Shown here one piece after another: positions 43,711-52,951 of a stretch of DNA of 64,000 nucleotides. Origin of the DNA: Tardiphaga sp. vice304 (GTDB lineage Bacteria; Pseudomonadota; Alphaproteobacteria; Rhizobiales; Xanthobacteraceae); assembly GCF_007018905.1 (NCBI RefSeq), contig NZ_CP041402.1, forward strand, positions 5,444,001 to 5,508,000. The letters are read 5' to 3'. Position numbers and translations under genes: made by a program. Below the pieces are notes generated by a model. It had not been told where the DNA came from. It worked only from the letters and a program-made list of their open reading frames with translations, and made no database searches. How positions within the stretch are numbered: the stretch's first letter is position 1; every line of letters starts with the position of its first letter.

Positions 43711-45396
43711 TTAAGCGGCGCGTACCGTATTGAGGAACTTGCCGACTTCGAGCTTGAGGCGGTTGGAGTCCCCCGACAGCGACTGAGCTGCCGAAAGCAC
43801 CTTGGACGAGGCCGAGCCAGTCTCGCTGGCGCCCCGCTGCACGTCGGCGATGTTGGAAGACACTTGCTGGGTACCTTGCGACGCCTGCTGCACGTTGCGC
43901 GCGATTTCCTGCGTTGCCGCGCCCTGTTCTTCCACCGCCGCCGCAATGGTCGAGGAAATCTCGAACAGTCGTTCGATGGTGCTGCTAATTTCCTTGATCG
44001 CGCCGACCGATTCCTGCGTCGCCGCCTGAATGCCGGTGATCTGCTGACCGATCTCGCCGGTCGCCTTGGCGGTCTGCTCGGCCAGCGCCTTCACTTCAGA
44101 GGCCACCACCGCAAAACCTCGGCCAGCTTCCCCGGCGCGGGCGGCCTCGATGGTCGCATTGAGCGCCAGCAGATTGGTTTGCCCAGCAATGGTGTTGATG
44201 AGTTCGACCACGTCCCCAATTCGGGCGGCAGCTTTGGACAACTGACTAACGCGATCATTCGTCTTGCGGGTCTGGTCAACAGCCTCGTTGGCGATTCGGG
44301 CGGATTCTTGCACCTGACGGCTGATCTCATTGACCGACGAAGACATCTCTTCGGTGGAAGATGCCACGGACTGCACATTGGCGGACGCTTGTTCGGAGGC
44401 TGCCGCCACGCTCGTGGTCAGCACCTGCGATCGTTCGGCCGTCGCGGTCAGTATGCCTGCAGAGGCTTCGAGCTCGGTCGAGGCCGACGATACGGTCTCG
44501 ACGATGTTTCCGACGGCGGCTTCGAAATCGTCGGCGAACTTGTTCATATCGCGCTTGTGCCGTTCTTTAGCAAGCTGCTCCTGCTGCTTTATAGTTTCCG
44601 CCTCGCCCTGGGCTTTCTCAGCAGCCTTGATCTTGAATTGTTCGATTGAACGCGCCATGTCGCCAAGCTCGTCGCCGCGATCAAGGCCCGGTAATTTGAT
44701 GTTGAAGTCACCTTCACCGAGCTTCGTGACAACCGATGTCATCGCGACCAGCGCGGATGACATTTTGCGCGCGATGATGATTGAAACCATCCCTATTAGG
44801 GCGATAACGATCAGCGCCGCGATACCGACAATCTTCGCGTTCTCCCACACTTGGGCCTGCAAATCGTCAATGTACACGCCCGTGCCGATGGTCCATTCCC
44901 AAGGCGCGAAGCCGGTCACGAAGGACAGCTTCGGCTGCGCTGCCTCCTTGCCCGGCTTTGGCCACTCATATTCCACGAAGCCACTGCCATCCCGCTTCAC
45001 TAACACCGCAGCGTCATATAAAAACGGCTTACCGGCGGGGTCCTTGATTTCTTTGATATCTCGGCCGATCAGCTCCGGCTTAGTCGGGTGCATGATCATC
45101 TGGCTCAGATTGTTGATCCAAAAGTAATCGCCGTTCCCGTAGCGCATTTTGCCGATGCGAGCCGCAGCCCTCTACTTTGCCGCCTCCTCTGAGGTCTTGT
45201 CCCGCTTCGCCCAATCATATTCCTCCTTGGCGACCTCGACCGCGAGCTCCACCAAATGGCCAAGTTCAGCTTGGCGCTGCGCTTTCAGGGAAGTCGAAAG
45301 AGTGTTGATCTGCAGCGCGGAAAGCCCGATCAGGCCGCAAAAGCTCAGACCGATGATGCAGTAAATACGAAGGCCAAGCGAAAAGCGCAGCTTCAT
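43711..45396 (-). pseudogene. methyl-accepting chemotaxis protein interrupted by amber codon
   Basis: Reads as one protein of about 561 codons in a single frame except for TAG at 45174-45172 (codon 75). Before the stop: MKLRFSLGLRIYCIIGLSFCGLIGL (membrane helix) and LVELAVEVAKEEYDWAKRDK. After it, still in frame: [21 protein letters not shown], the rest of the sCACHE sensor, a second membrane helix ([20 protein letters not shown]), HAMP, and a complete signalling domain with [31 protein letters not shown]. Restart at ATG 45147 would give a receptor without its first helix. Base composition is visibly lower in GC than the neighbours, and it sits between IS remnants. Confidence 0.88.
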
Positions 45397-45700
45397 GACA
45401 TTATTTCCAAACTACAATGCAGTCCTGATCGGGCTGCTCCGCTCTACAATGCGCTCAGCAGCCTCCAAATTGAGTTAATTACGCTTGGCGGACATCCCGT
45501 AGAAATACGGTGTGCGCAGTGAGGATCGCTGCATCAGCGATTTCGCGGCATGTGCCTGTCAGATTTCAGCTTTGGGTCATTCGCTTCGTTTTTAACATGT
45601 CAGCGGCATGTCCGCTATCCGACCGATTCCGGACCCTCCGTTTCGTGTTGCGAGCACTGAGATAGACATGATTCAAACTCCCGAATCGGGGCCTCGGATC
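45397..45700. other. intergenic, no gene seen
   Basis: About 300 bp between the interrupted chemotaxis gene and the IS5 fragment. No convincing coding frame. It contains the GACATG/GCATGTC-type short inverted repeats near 45595-45612 and, at 45668-45700, the probable left end of the IS5 remnant. Confidence 0.6.
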
Positions 45701-45955
45701 ATGAGATACGAACTCACGGACTATGAGTGGAATGCCATCAGGCCGTTCCTTCCGAACAAGCCGCGCGGTGTGCCGAGGGTGGACGACCGGCGGGTCCTCA
45801 ACGGCATCTTCTGGATATTGCGGTCGGCAGCGCCATGGCGCGATCTGCCGGAGAGCTTTGGGCCTTACACGACCTGCTACAACCGGTTCTACTTTGCCTT
45901 CATCAAACTCGCTGCGATTCGGATTTGGCTGCGCGCTTGTGAGTCCACGCCCTAG
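45701..45955 (+). pseudogene. IS5-family transposase, 5' fragment
   Basis: MRYELTDYEWNAIRPFLPNK, then NGIFWILRSAAPWRDLPESFGPYTTCYNRF, is the N-terminal DUF4096-type part of IS5-group transposases. Similarity stops after CYNRF at about 45889; the next 21 residues are unrelated and end at TAG 45953-45955. The whole DDE catalytic core (normally another 150 or so residues) is missing, so this is a dead remnant of an insertion. Confidence 0.9.
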
Positions 45956-46072
45956 TCAGTGACAACGGGGCCGGATTTATGTCTCGACGCGCCTCGCTTA
46001 TGCATGCAAGGGCGGCACAGCTTGTTGGCAAAGCATCTTAGCAAAAGCTATAGGTATTTTGTCTTTCTATGG

Positions 46073-46100
46073 TTGACGCCCAGAGAATTTTGACTATAAT
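46073..46100 (+). promoter_or_regulatory. consensus-like sigma-70 promoter
   Basis: TTGACG (46073-46078), 16-bp spacer, TATAAT (46095-46100). It is unusually good for this GC-rich genome. It points into the structured region that follows, with a predicted start near 46107. Confidence 0.65.
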
Positions 46101-46106
46101 CCTCGC

Positions 46107-46580
46107 TGTCCTGCTCATCGAGGGGCGCTTCTAGAGGCGTTCTGGATGTGGAGCGGGATGCGGTGCCTGCGGACGTGGCTCGCAACCATGGACCCGGGAG
46201 GCCGGAGGTGGCCGTCCGCCCCCACTAGGAGGGGCCGCGCTAGTGCGCTGGCGGCATCGGTGAACGGCGGCGAAAGCCGCCGGGATGGCGGACTTCGGCT
46301 TCGCAAGGCGAAGCGGAGGACGCGCCGGTGCCGACGGAAGCGGTGCTCCGGACACAAGTCCCGCAATGGCGCGCCGAGAGGCGACGCGTCCCGCCTGCGG
46401 CCTCGCACGCCGCATCCGGAGCGCGACGAACTACCCAACTGCGCCTGTCGGCGCGCCATTCCCCTCGGTTGTCGAGGGGCACACCGGAAGGCTCGATTGG
46501 CGCGGCGGCGCGATGCCGACGGCGCGTGGGCGAATGTCATGTCAGCCCGCGCAGCGCGGATCGGCGACGCGTCCTCCGCG
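46107..46580 (+). other. GC-rich structured region, apparently non-coding
   Basis: No plausible protein: long frames here are Arg-rich translations of biased DNA on both strands. Stable hairpins are dense: GGCGGC-GAAA-GCCGCC (46266-46281, GNRA loop), CCCCC-ACTA-GGAGGGG near 46219-46234, CTTCGGCTTCGC with GCGAAGCGGAG near 46293-46318, and CCCCTCG...CGAGGGG (46461-46479). It could be a transcribed structured RNA or a degraded mobile-element flank. It resembles sequences recalled as repeated in Bradyrhizobium genomes, a memory that was not checked. Confidence 0.4.
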
Positions 46581-46586
46581 GCGCGA

Positions 46587-47720
46587 TCATCCGCGCCCGA
46601 ACGCCACCGTGAAGCTCGTGGTCGGCGGGGCGCCGGTAAAGGACAGCGTGGCGTTGAGGCGGCGGACCAGAGCGCTGACGACGCGCATGCCGACGCCGTG
46701 GCTGCGGGCGGGGTCGAAGCCGGGCGGCAGGTCCTGGCCGGCGTCGCTCACGGTCAGCGTCCAGCCCTGCGCGGTGCGCCGGAACGCGACGTCGACGGCG
46801 CCGCGGCCGTGTTCCGGATAGGCGTATTTGAAGCTGTTGGTGACCAGCTCGGCGAAGATCAGGCCCATCGTGCTGGCGAGATCGGAGCGCATCATCAGCA
46901 CGTCGGTGGTGACATGGATGGCGTCGATGCGGGCCGGCGCGTTCAGCTTCAGGCTGTCGCAGATGCGGCGCAGGAAGGCACCGGCCTCGACGTCCTCGAG
47001 GCTGCCGCCAAGATGCAGCTCCTTGTGCACCGAGGCGATCGCCAGCACGCGGTTGCGAGCGGATTCCAGATGCGACCGGGTGTCCGCGCTGTCGGCGCTG
47101 CGCATCTGCAGGCTGAGCACGGACTGCACCAGCTGCAGCGAGTTCATCACGCGGTGATCGCCCTCGCGCGCCAGCACCTTGTTCTCCTCGACCACGAGTT
47201 CGGCGGCGAGACGCCCGGCGCGCTCGACGGCGATCAGCCGGCGCAGCTCCAGCGTCTTCATGACCTGGCCGGCCATCACCTGCAGCAGCGCCTTCTGGGT
47301 ATCGTCGAGCTGCCGCGGCATGAAGTCCAGCACGCACAAGGTGCCGAGCGGCAGGCCGTCGGAAGTCTGCAGCAGCGCGCCGGCATAGAAGCGCAGCCGG
47401 GGATCGCCGATCACCAGCGGATTATCGCAGAAGCGGTCGTCCAGCGTGGTATCGGGAACGATGAACAGGCCCGGCTGCAGGATCGCATGGGCGCACAGCG
47501 AGCTGTCGATCGGCGTCTCGCGCACGCCGAGCCCGACCTCGGCCTTGAACCACTGGCGGCCGTCATCGATCAGATTGATCACCGAGATCGGCGCGTTGCA
47601 TATCTCGGACACCAGCTTCACCACGTCGTCGAACTCGCGTTCGCGCGGCGTGTCCAGGATGCCATAGCTGCGAAGCGCCGCAAGTCGCTGATCTTCTGAA
47701 GCGTGCAACGCTGCTTTCAC
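46587..47720 (-). CDS. GAF-domain histidine kinase (HisKA_2/HWE type)
   Basis: A 377-residue cytoplasmic kinase. An N-terminal GAF domain (about residues 20-160) begins RLAALRSYGILDTPREREFDDVVKLVSEI and includes SLCAHAILQPG and GTLCVLDFMPRQL, typical of light- or redox-type GAF kinases. The dimerisation part is of HisKA_2 type, with the phospho-acceptor His in REGDHRVMNSLQLVQSVL. An HATPase_c domain follows (FAELVTNSFKYAYPE, SDAGQDLPPGFDP, GVGMRVVSALVRRL). No response regulator is adjacent. In alphaproteobacteria such kinases often feed the general stress response, but that is inference. Confidence 0.92.
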   Translation of the reverse strand: MKAALHASEDQRLAALRSYGILDTPREREFDDVVKLVSEICNAPISVINLIDDGRQWFKAEVGLGVRETPIDSSLCAHAILQPGLFIVPDTTLDDRFCDNPLVIGDPRLRFYAGALLQTSDGLPLGTLCVLDFMPRQLDDTQKALLQVMAGQVMKTLELRRLIAVERAGRLAAELVVEENKVLAREGDHRVMNSLQLVQSVLSLQMRSADSADTRSHLESARNRVLAIASVHKELHLGGSLEDVEAGAFLRRICDSLKLNAPARIDAIHVTTDVLMMRSDLASTMGLIFAELVTNSFKYAYPEHGRGAVDVAFRRTAQGWTLTVSDAGQDLPPGFDPARSHGVGMRVVSALVRRLNATLSFTGAPPTTSFTVAFGRG

Positions 47721-47930
47721 GGGCGGTCCTGATCACGAACTGTCGGTAATCCCTCGCATTTATGGCATCTCCGGCGAGCCCGTCCAAGCCGCATTTGGTC
47801 ACCCTGTGTGTCTTGTCGATTTCGGCGCCGACGCGGCTAGCCGTCAATTCCTTCGATCCCGTTAAGCCCCGCTTAACCGCGCTTTAAACCGGGAACAGTA
47901 CGGTCCGGCATCGAGCGGGCGGTGTGGCGT

Positions 47931-50144
47931 ATGGCGAAGAAAAAAAGCGGTCGCAAGGAGCCTACGTTCGGGCTGCCGTCTTCGCTGTCGGAACTGCGGA
48001 TGAACCCGCAGGACCGCGTCGCCGGTTCCGACGACAAGCCCAAGCCAAGTCCGCGAAAACCCGGCAAGCGCAAGTCGAGCAAGTCGCGCGGCGGCATCAC
48101 CGGCTTCTTCAAGAAGATCTTCTACTGGGGCGCGGTGGTTGGCCTGTGGGGCGCGATCGCGGTGATTGGCCTGGTGATCTATGTCGGCGCGCATCTGCCG
48201 CCGATCCAGTCGCTGGAAATCCCGAAGCGGCCGCCGACCATCCAGATCACAGGCCTCGACGGCAGCGTGCTGGCGATGCGCGGCGAAATGGCCGGCGGCA
48301 CCGTCGCGCTGAAGAATCTGCCGGCCTATCTGCCGAACGCCTTCATCGCGATCGAGGATCGCCGCTTCTATTCGCATTACGGCGTCGATCCCTTAGGGAT
48401 CGCGCGCGCCGCGGTTACCAATGTGATGCATCGCGGCGTAGCGCAGGGCGGCTCGACGCTCACCCAGCAGCTCGCCAAGAACCTGTTCCTCTCCGAAGAA
48501 CGCACGTTGAAGCGCAAGCTGCAGGAGGTCGAGCTGGCGTTCTGGCTGGAGCGCAAGCATTCCAAGCAGGAGATACTGGAGCTCTATCTCAACCGCGTTT
48601 ATTTCGGCTCCGGCGCCTACGGCGTGGAAGCCGCGGCGCAACGCTATTTCGGCAAGCCGGCCAAGGAGGTCACGATCGCGGAGGCCGCTATGCTGGCTGG
48701 CCTCGTCAAGTCGCCGTCGCGGCTGGCGCCGAACCGCAATCCGGAAGGGGCCGAGGTGCGCGCGCGCACCGTGCTGGCGGCGATGCAGGACGCCGGCTTC
48801 ATCACCCAGGCGCAGGCGCAGGCCTCGACGGGGCATGCGTCGTATAATGTAAAGGCGGTCGGCGCCGGCACCGTGAACTACGTCGCCGACTGGATCGGCG
48901 AGGTGCTCGACGATCTGATCGGCCAGGTCGATCAATCCATCGTGGTCGAGACCACCCTCGATCCGAAGCTGCAGAGTCTCGCGGAAGCCTCGATCATCGA
49001 CGAGTTGGCGGCCAAGAGCGTCAAGTTCAACGTCTCGCAAGGCGCGCTGGTGGCGATGACGCCCGACGGCGCGGTGCGCGCGATGGTCGGCGGGCGGAAC
49101 TATGCCGAGAGCCAGTTCAACCGCGCGGTCACCGCCAAGCGTCAGCCGGGCTCCTCGTTCAAGCCGTTCGTCTATCTTACCGCGATCGAGGCGGGGCTGA
49201 CGCCGGAGACGATCCGCTCCGACGCGCCCTTGGACGTCAAGGGCTGGAAGCCGGAGAACTATACGCATCAATATTTCGGTCCGGTGACGCTGACGCAGGC
49301 GCTGGCGATGTCGCTGAACACGGTGGCCGTGCGGCTTGGGCTCGAGGTCGGCGCGAAAAGCGTGGTGCGGACCGCGCATCGGCTGGGCATCGCCTCGAAG
49401 CTGGAGGCCAACGCCTCGATCGCGCTCGGCACCTCCGAAGTGTCCTTGACCGAGATGGTCGGGGCCTATGCGAGCTTCGCCAATGGCGGGCTGTCCGCTT
49501 CGCCCTATGTCGTCGAGCGGATCCGCACCGTGGACGGCAACAAGACGCTGTATCGCCGCACCAAGGACACGCCGGCCGCGGTGATCGATGCCCGCGCGGT
49601 GGCGATGATGAACACGATGATGACCGAGACGCTGATCTCCGGCAGCGCCAGGAAGGCCGAGCTGCCGGGCTGGCAGGCCGCCGGCAAGACCGGCACCAGC
49701 CAGGATTTCCGCGACGCCTGGTTCATCGGCTACACCTCGAAGCTCGTCACCGGGGTCTGGCTCGGCAATGACGACAACTCGCCGACCAAGAAAGCGACCG
49801 GCGGCGGATTGCCGGTGGAGATCTGGACGCGCTTCATGAAGACCGCGCATCAGGGTGCTGCGCCGGAGCCGATCCCCGGAGCGGCGCCGAGCAGCTTCTT
49901 CAACTCGGTCGCCGCGGCGGTGTCGCAGGTGATGCCGGGCACAGCCGAGCCGCAGCAGTTGCGGCCGCAGCCGGGCTACGTGCCGAGCGCGCCGGTCTAT
50001 ACTGGCGCGAGGCCACAGCCGAGCGCGCCGCCGACGCCGACCTCCTATCCTGCGCGGCAAGCCCCGCCGCCGCGCGACAACGTCCGCCCGGAGGCCGCGA
50101 GCGGTTTGGACGGCTGGCTGACGGACCGGCTGTTCGGGCGATAG
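47931..50144 (+). CDS. class A penicillin-binding protein (PBP1A type)
   Basis: Bifunctional peptidoglycan synthase of 737 residues. A basic cytoplasmic N-terminus precedes one membrane helix (about residues 60-85). The GT51 glycosyltransferase shows FIAIEDRRFYSHYGVDPLG, GGSTLTQQLAKNLFL and LELYLNRVYFGSGAYGVEAA. The transpeptidase has SxxK in GSSFKPFVY, SxN in MSLNTVAV and KTG in AAGKTGTSQDFRDAW. A Pro-rich C-terminal tail (about residues 655-737) is probably disordered. ATG 47931 is preferred to the GTG three codons upstream. It acts in the periplasm and is likely inhibited by beta-lactams. Confidence 0.96.
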   Translation: MAKKKSGRKEPTFGLPSSLSELRMNPQDRVAGSDDKPKPSPRKPGKRKSSKSRGGITGFFKKIFYWGAVVGLWGAIAVIGLVIYVGAHLPPIQSLEIPKRPPTIQITGLDGSVLAMRGEMAGGTVALKNLPAYLPNAFIAIEDRRFYSHYGVDPLGIARAAVTNVMHRGVAQGGSTLTQQLAKNLFLSEERTLKRKLQEVELAFWLERKHSKQEILELYLNRVYFGSGAYGVEAAAQRYFGKPAKEVTIAEAAMLAGLVKSPSRLAPNRNPEGAEVRARTVLAAMQDAGFITQAQAQASTGHASYNVKAVGAGTVNYVADWIGEVLDDLIGQVDQSIVVETTLDPKLQSLAEASIIDELAAKSVKFNVSQGALVAMTPDGAVRAMVGGRNYAESQFNRAVTAKRQPGSSFKPFVYLTAIEAGLTPETIRSDAPLDVKGWKPENYTHQYFGPVTLTQALAMSLNTVAVRLGLEVGAKSVVRTAHRLGIASKLEANASIALGTSEVSLTEMVGAYASFANGGLSASPYVVERIRTVDGNKTLYRRTKDTPAAVIDARAVAMMNTMMTETLISGSARKAELPGWQAAGKTGTSQDFRDAWFIGYTSKLVTGVWLGNDDNSPTKKATGGGLPVEIWTRFMKTAHQGAAPEPIPGAAPSSFFNSVAAAVSQVMPGTAEPQQLRPQPGYVPSAPVYTGARPQPSAPPTPTSYPARQAPPPRDNVRPEAASGLDGWLTDRLFGR

Positions 50145-50148
50145 CCCC

Positions 50149-50297
50149 CTGTCATTCCGGGGCGTGCGCAGCGATAGCTGCGCGCGAACCCGGAATCCCG
50201 AAGTTGCGGCACGCTGAACATGTCGGGATCCCCCGCTACTCCAATTGGAGTGGCTGAGGTTCGCTCGCGCTGGTGCGCTCGCGCCCCGGAACGACAG
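50149..50297. repeat. family B palindromic repeat with nested palindrome, inverted orientation
   Basis: Outer arms CTGTCATTCCGGGGCG and GCGCCCCGGAACGACAG. The nested segment GCTACTCCAATTGGAGTGGC at 50235-50254 differs by one base from that at 32087 and lies in the opposite half, so this copy is inverted relative to the one at 32044. Confidence 0.85.
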
Positions 50298-50427
50298 CCA
50301 CCCGCGGGAAGGCGATCACCCCTAGCCAAACGTCATAATTAGGAATATAAAGCTATAGGAATATAGGCAGGGAAGAGGAGGAGCGAGAATGAGATCACCC
50401 CACCCTCCCCTGTCATGTGAATGCCGC

Positions 50428-51183
50428 TCAGTCCTGCACCCCATAACGGTGCAGATCGTTGCCGTGCGTATCCAGCCAGGTCTTGGCGCGTTCGGTGGCC
50501 GGGCAGATCTTGGCCACCACCTTCCAGAACTTCGCCGAGTGGTTCATCTCGACCAGATGCGCGACTTCATGGGCGGCGAGATAGTCGAGCACGTAGGGCG
50601 GCGCCAGGATCAGCCGCCACGAGAACGACAGCGACCCCGCCGAGGTGCACGACCCCCACCGGCTCGACTGGTCGCGGATCGTCAGCCGCGTCACCTTGAC
50701 GCCGAGTTCCTTCGCATAATGCGTCGACGCCTTCTGCAGATCGGCGCGCGCCTCGCGCTTGAGGAAATCGTGCACGCGGCGACCGACATGCTCGGCCTCG
50801 CCGGCGACGCACAGGATCTTCTCGCCAGAGTCGCGCGCCTCGGTCCACACCGTGCCGCGCGAGCCCGGCCGATGCACGATCTTGTGCATCGTGCCGCGCA
50901 ACGGCAGCAGGGTGCCGGCCTCGAAGGGCGCGGCTTTCGGCAGACGGCCGAGGCGCGCGGCGATCCACGCGCCGTGGCCGGCGGCAAACGCCTTGGCATC
51001 GGCCAGCGTGCCCCGCGGCGGCATCGTCAGGATGGCTTCGCGATCGCTCGGATGAATGCGCAGCGTGTAGCGCCGCGCGCGGCGATGCCGTCGCAGGCGA
51101 ACGGCAAAAATCTGGCTGCCATGCTTGATGGCCAGCGTGTCGGGTTCAGTGGGGCGGCGATAGAGAAGTGCGCGAAATGCCAT
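50428..51183 (-). CDS. YgjP-like zinc metallopeptidase (DUF45/M48-type)
   Basis: A 251-residue protein of the YgjP/DUF45 family. The zinc motif is AAHEVAHLVEMNHSAKFWKVV, with HEVAH giving two His ligands and the catalytic Glu and the downstream His completing the site. Upstream conserved text RDQSSRWGSCTSAGSLSFSWRLILAPPYVLDYL is diagnostic of the family. The biological substrate is unknown. ATG 51183 gives the usual length; the frame extends to 51267 without similarity. No signal peptide, so cytoplasmic. Confidence 0.92.
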   Translation of the reverse strand: MAFRALLYRRPTEPDTLAIKHGSQIFAVRLRRHRRARRYTLRIHPSDREAILTMPPRGTLADAKAFAAGHGAWIAARLGRLPKAAPFEAGTLLPLRGTMHKIVHRPGSRGTVWTEARDSGEKILCVAGEAEHVGRRVHDFLKREARADLQKASTHYAKELGVKVTRLTIRDQSSRWGSCTSAGSLSFSWRLILAPPYVLDYLAAHEVAHLVEMNHSAKFWKVVAKICPATERAKTWLDTHGNDLHRYGVQD

Positions 51184-51508
51184 ATCTACATGTCCGGTCG
51201 TCAGGAGATCGACCGGATTCTGCCATATCCGCCGCCAAGAGAATGGCCCCGCAGAAAAACAAATCATTTGCCCAATATACGGGGTTTCACGAATGCATGT
51301 CCCCTATCCAATGGGCCTTGGAACCAGAATCCTGGTTCAGAATCACCGGACAGGCGCCGTTAATTAAGTGAACCTCGCCTCATTTCTAAGGATACCGGGG
51401 AAATGCGGATTTTATGGCTATTTTCAAAGGCTTGGAAACGGCGCGTTCGACTCGCAGCGATGAACAACGATGAGCTCCCCTTCGTGAAGCTCGTCGTTGC
51501 GCTATCCA
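51184..51508. other. intergenic, no gene seen
   Basis: Lies between the YgjP-like gene and phaZ, both on the minus strand, so it carries the promoter of the former and the 3' end of the latter. A short hairpin GAACCAG/CTGGTTC is at 51321-51338, and an imperfect GAGCTC...GAGCTCGTC stem near 51468-51494 may terminate phaZ. Nothing coding was recognised. Confidence 0.6.
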
Positions 51509-52828
51509 TCACTCCGCAGCGACGCGCTTGGATTCGGTTGCGTTGTGCATGAAGTCATTGATGCGCGGCACGATCGCGGACCGGAACCGCGAGCCGTTGA
51601 ACACGCCGTAATGTCCAACGCCTTTTTGCACGTAGTGCACACGGCGATCGTCGGGGATCGATGTGCACAAAGCATGCGTCGCTTCGGTCTGGCCGATGCC
51701 GGAGATGTCGTCGTTCTCGCCTTCCACGGTCATCAGCGCGACGTTGTGAATCTTCGAGGGATCGACCAGCTTGCCGTGGTGGGTCATCTCGCCTTTCGGC
51801 AGCGAGTGCTTGATGAACACCGTGTCCACGGTCTGCAGGTAATACTCGGCCGTCAGATCCATTACCGCCAGATATTCGTCGTAGAAATCGCGGTGCTTGT
51901 CGGCGAGGTCGCCGTCGCCCTGGACCAGATGGTTGAACAGATCCTTGTGCGCGTCCATGTGGCGGTCGAGATTCATGCTGATGAAGCCGTTGAGCTGCAG
52001 GAACCCGGGATAGACGTCGCGCATCAGGCCGGGATGCGGAAACGGCACCTTGGTGATGACGTGGCTGCGGAACCAGTCGATGCCCTTTTCCGCGGCGAGG
52101 TTGTTCACCGCGGTCGGATTGCGGCGGGTGTCGATCGGGCCGCCCATCAGCGTCATCGACACCGGCACGAACGGATCGGCGTCGGCTTCCATCACGGAAA
52201 CGGCGGCGAGCACCGGCACGGATGGCTGGCAAACCGCAATGACATGCATGTTGCCGCCCAGCTCATGCAGCATCTCGATGATGTAGTCGACATAGTCGTC
52301 GAGATCGAAGCGGCCTTCGGCGATCGGCACCATGCGGGCGTCGGTCCAGTCGGTGATGTAGACCTCGTGGGTCGGCAGGAAGGCCTCAACGGTGCCGCGC
52401 AGCAGCGTGGCGTAGTGGCCGGACATCGGCGCCACGATCAGCACGCGCGGCTGCGGATGCTTCAGCGGCCGCGGATGGTCCCGGTCGAAATACAAAAGCC
52501 GGCAGAACGGCTTCTCCCAGACCGTGCGGATCACCACCGGCGTTCGCACGCCGTTGACCTCGGTGTCGTCGAGGCCCCATTCCGGCTTGCCGTAGCGGCG
52601 CGTGGTGCGCTCGAATACCTCGCAGCCGGCGGCGACCTGCTTGCCGAAATCGGTATGCGTCAGCGGATTGAACGGGTTCTGGAACAGCACCTTGGTGGCA
52701 TCGGTCAGCATCCGCGCCGGATTCAGCGAGGCGCGGGCCATCTCGTGCATCCAGTACATCGGCGTGGTCAGCGCCGGGCTAACTTCCGACGGCAAGGCCG
52801 GCGGCCTGCCAAATTCACCGATCGGCAT
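51509..52828 (-). CDS. phaZ: intracellular polyhydroxyalkanoate depolymerase
   Basis: Mobilises stored PHB granules. The 439-residue protein has the PHB_depo_C-type alpha/beta-hydrolase layout: RVLIVAPMSGHYATLLRGTVEAFL, VYITDWTDARMVPIAEGRFDLDDYVDYI, then the nucleophile region MHVIAVCQPSVPVLAAVS. There Cys occupies the position of the usual Ser, as in the Ralstonia PhaZ1 type. C-terminal TVEGENDDISGIGQTEA and GVGHYGVFNGSRFR supply the Asp and His. ATG 52828 (MPIGEFGRPPAL) is chosen over the longer frame to 52873. It lies 43 kb from phbAB/phaR but belongs to the same carbon-storage cycle. Confidence 0.95.
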   Translation of the reverse strand: MPIGEFGRPPALPSEVSPALTTPMYWMHEMARASLNPARMLTDATKVLFQNPFNPLTHTDFGKQVAAGCEVFERTTRRYGKPEWGLDDTEVNGVRTPVVIRTVWEKPFCRLLYFDRDHPRPLKHPQPRVLIVAPMSGHYATLLRGTVEAFLPTHEVYITDWTDARMVPIAEGRFDLDDYVDYIIEMLHELGGNMHVIAVCQPSVPVLAAVSVMEADADPFVPVSMTLMGGPIDTRRNPTAVNNLAAEKGIDWFRSHVITKVPFPHPGLMRDVYPGFLQLNGFISMNLDRHMDAHKDLFNHLVQGDGDLADKHRDFYDEYLAVMDLTAEYYLQTVDTVFIKHSLPKGEMTHHGKLVDPSKIHNVALMTVEGENDDISGIGQTEATHALCTSIPDDRRVHYVQKGVGHYGVFNGSRFRSAIVPRINDFMHNATESKRVAAE

Positions 52829-52951
52829 CTGAACTCCCAACGTTGTTGCTGTGCGGGAGTGTGGCCCCTGCATAAGAAAGCGTCAATGCAGGGCACGGTG
52901 GATGTTTATCCAAATGTCGGCCAAACCGGCAATTTCTGCCAGAAATGAAGG

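Noticed and set aside
43536..43733. A 65-codon plus-strand frame containing the 21-bp duplication
   Set aside because: No ribosome site; it runs through a probable terminator and into the 3' end of the chemotaxis gene. The duplication merely keeps the frame open.
46146..47699. A 517-codon plus-strand frame over the structured region and the GAF kinase
   Set aside because: Its second half is antisense to a well-supported kinase and its first half is biased Arg/Gly/Ala sequence without similarity.
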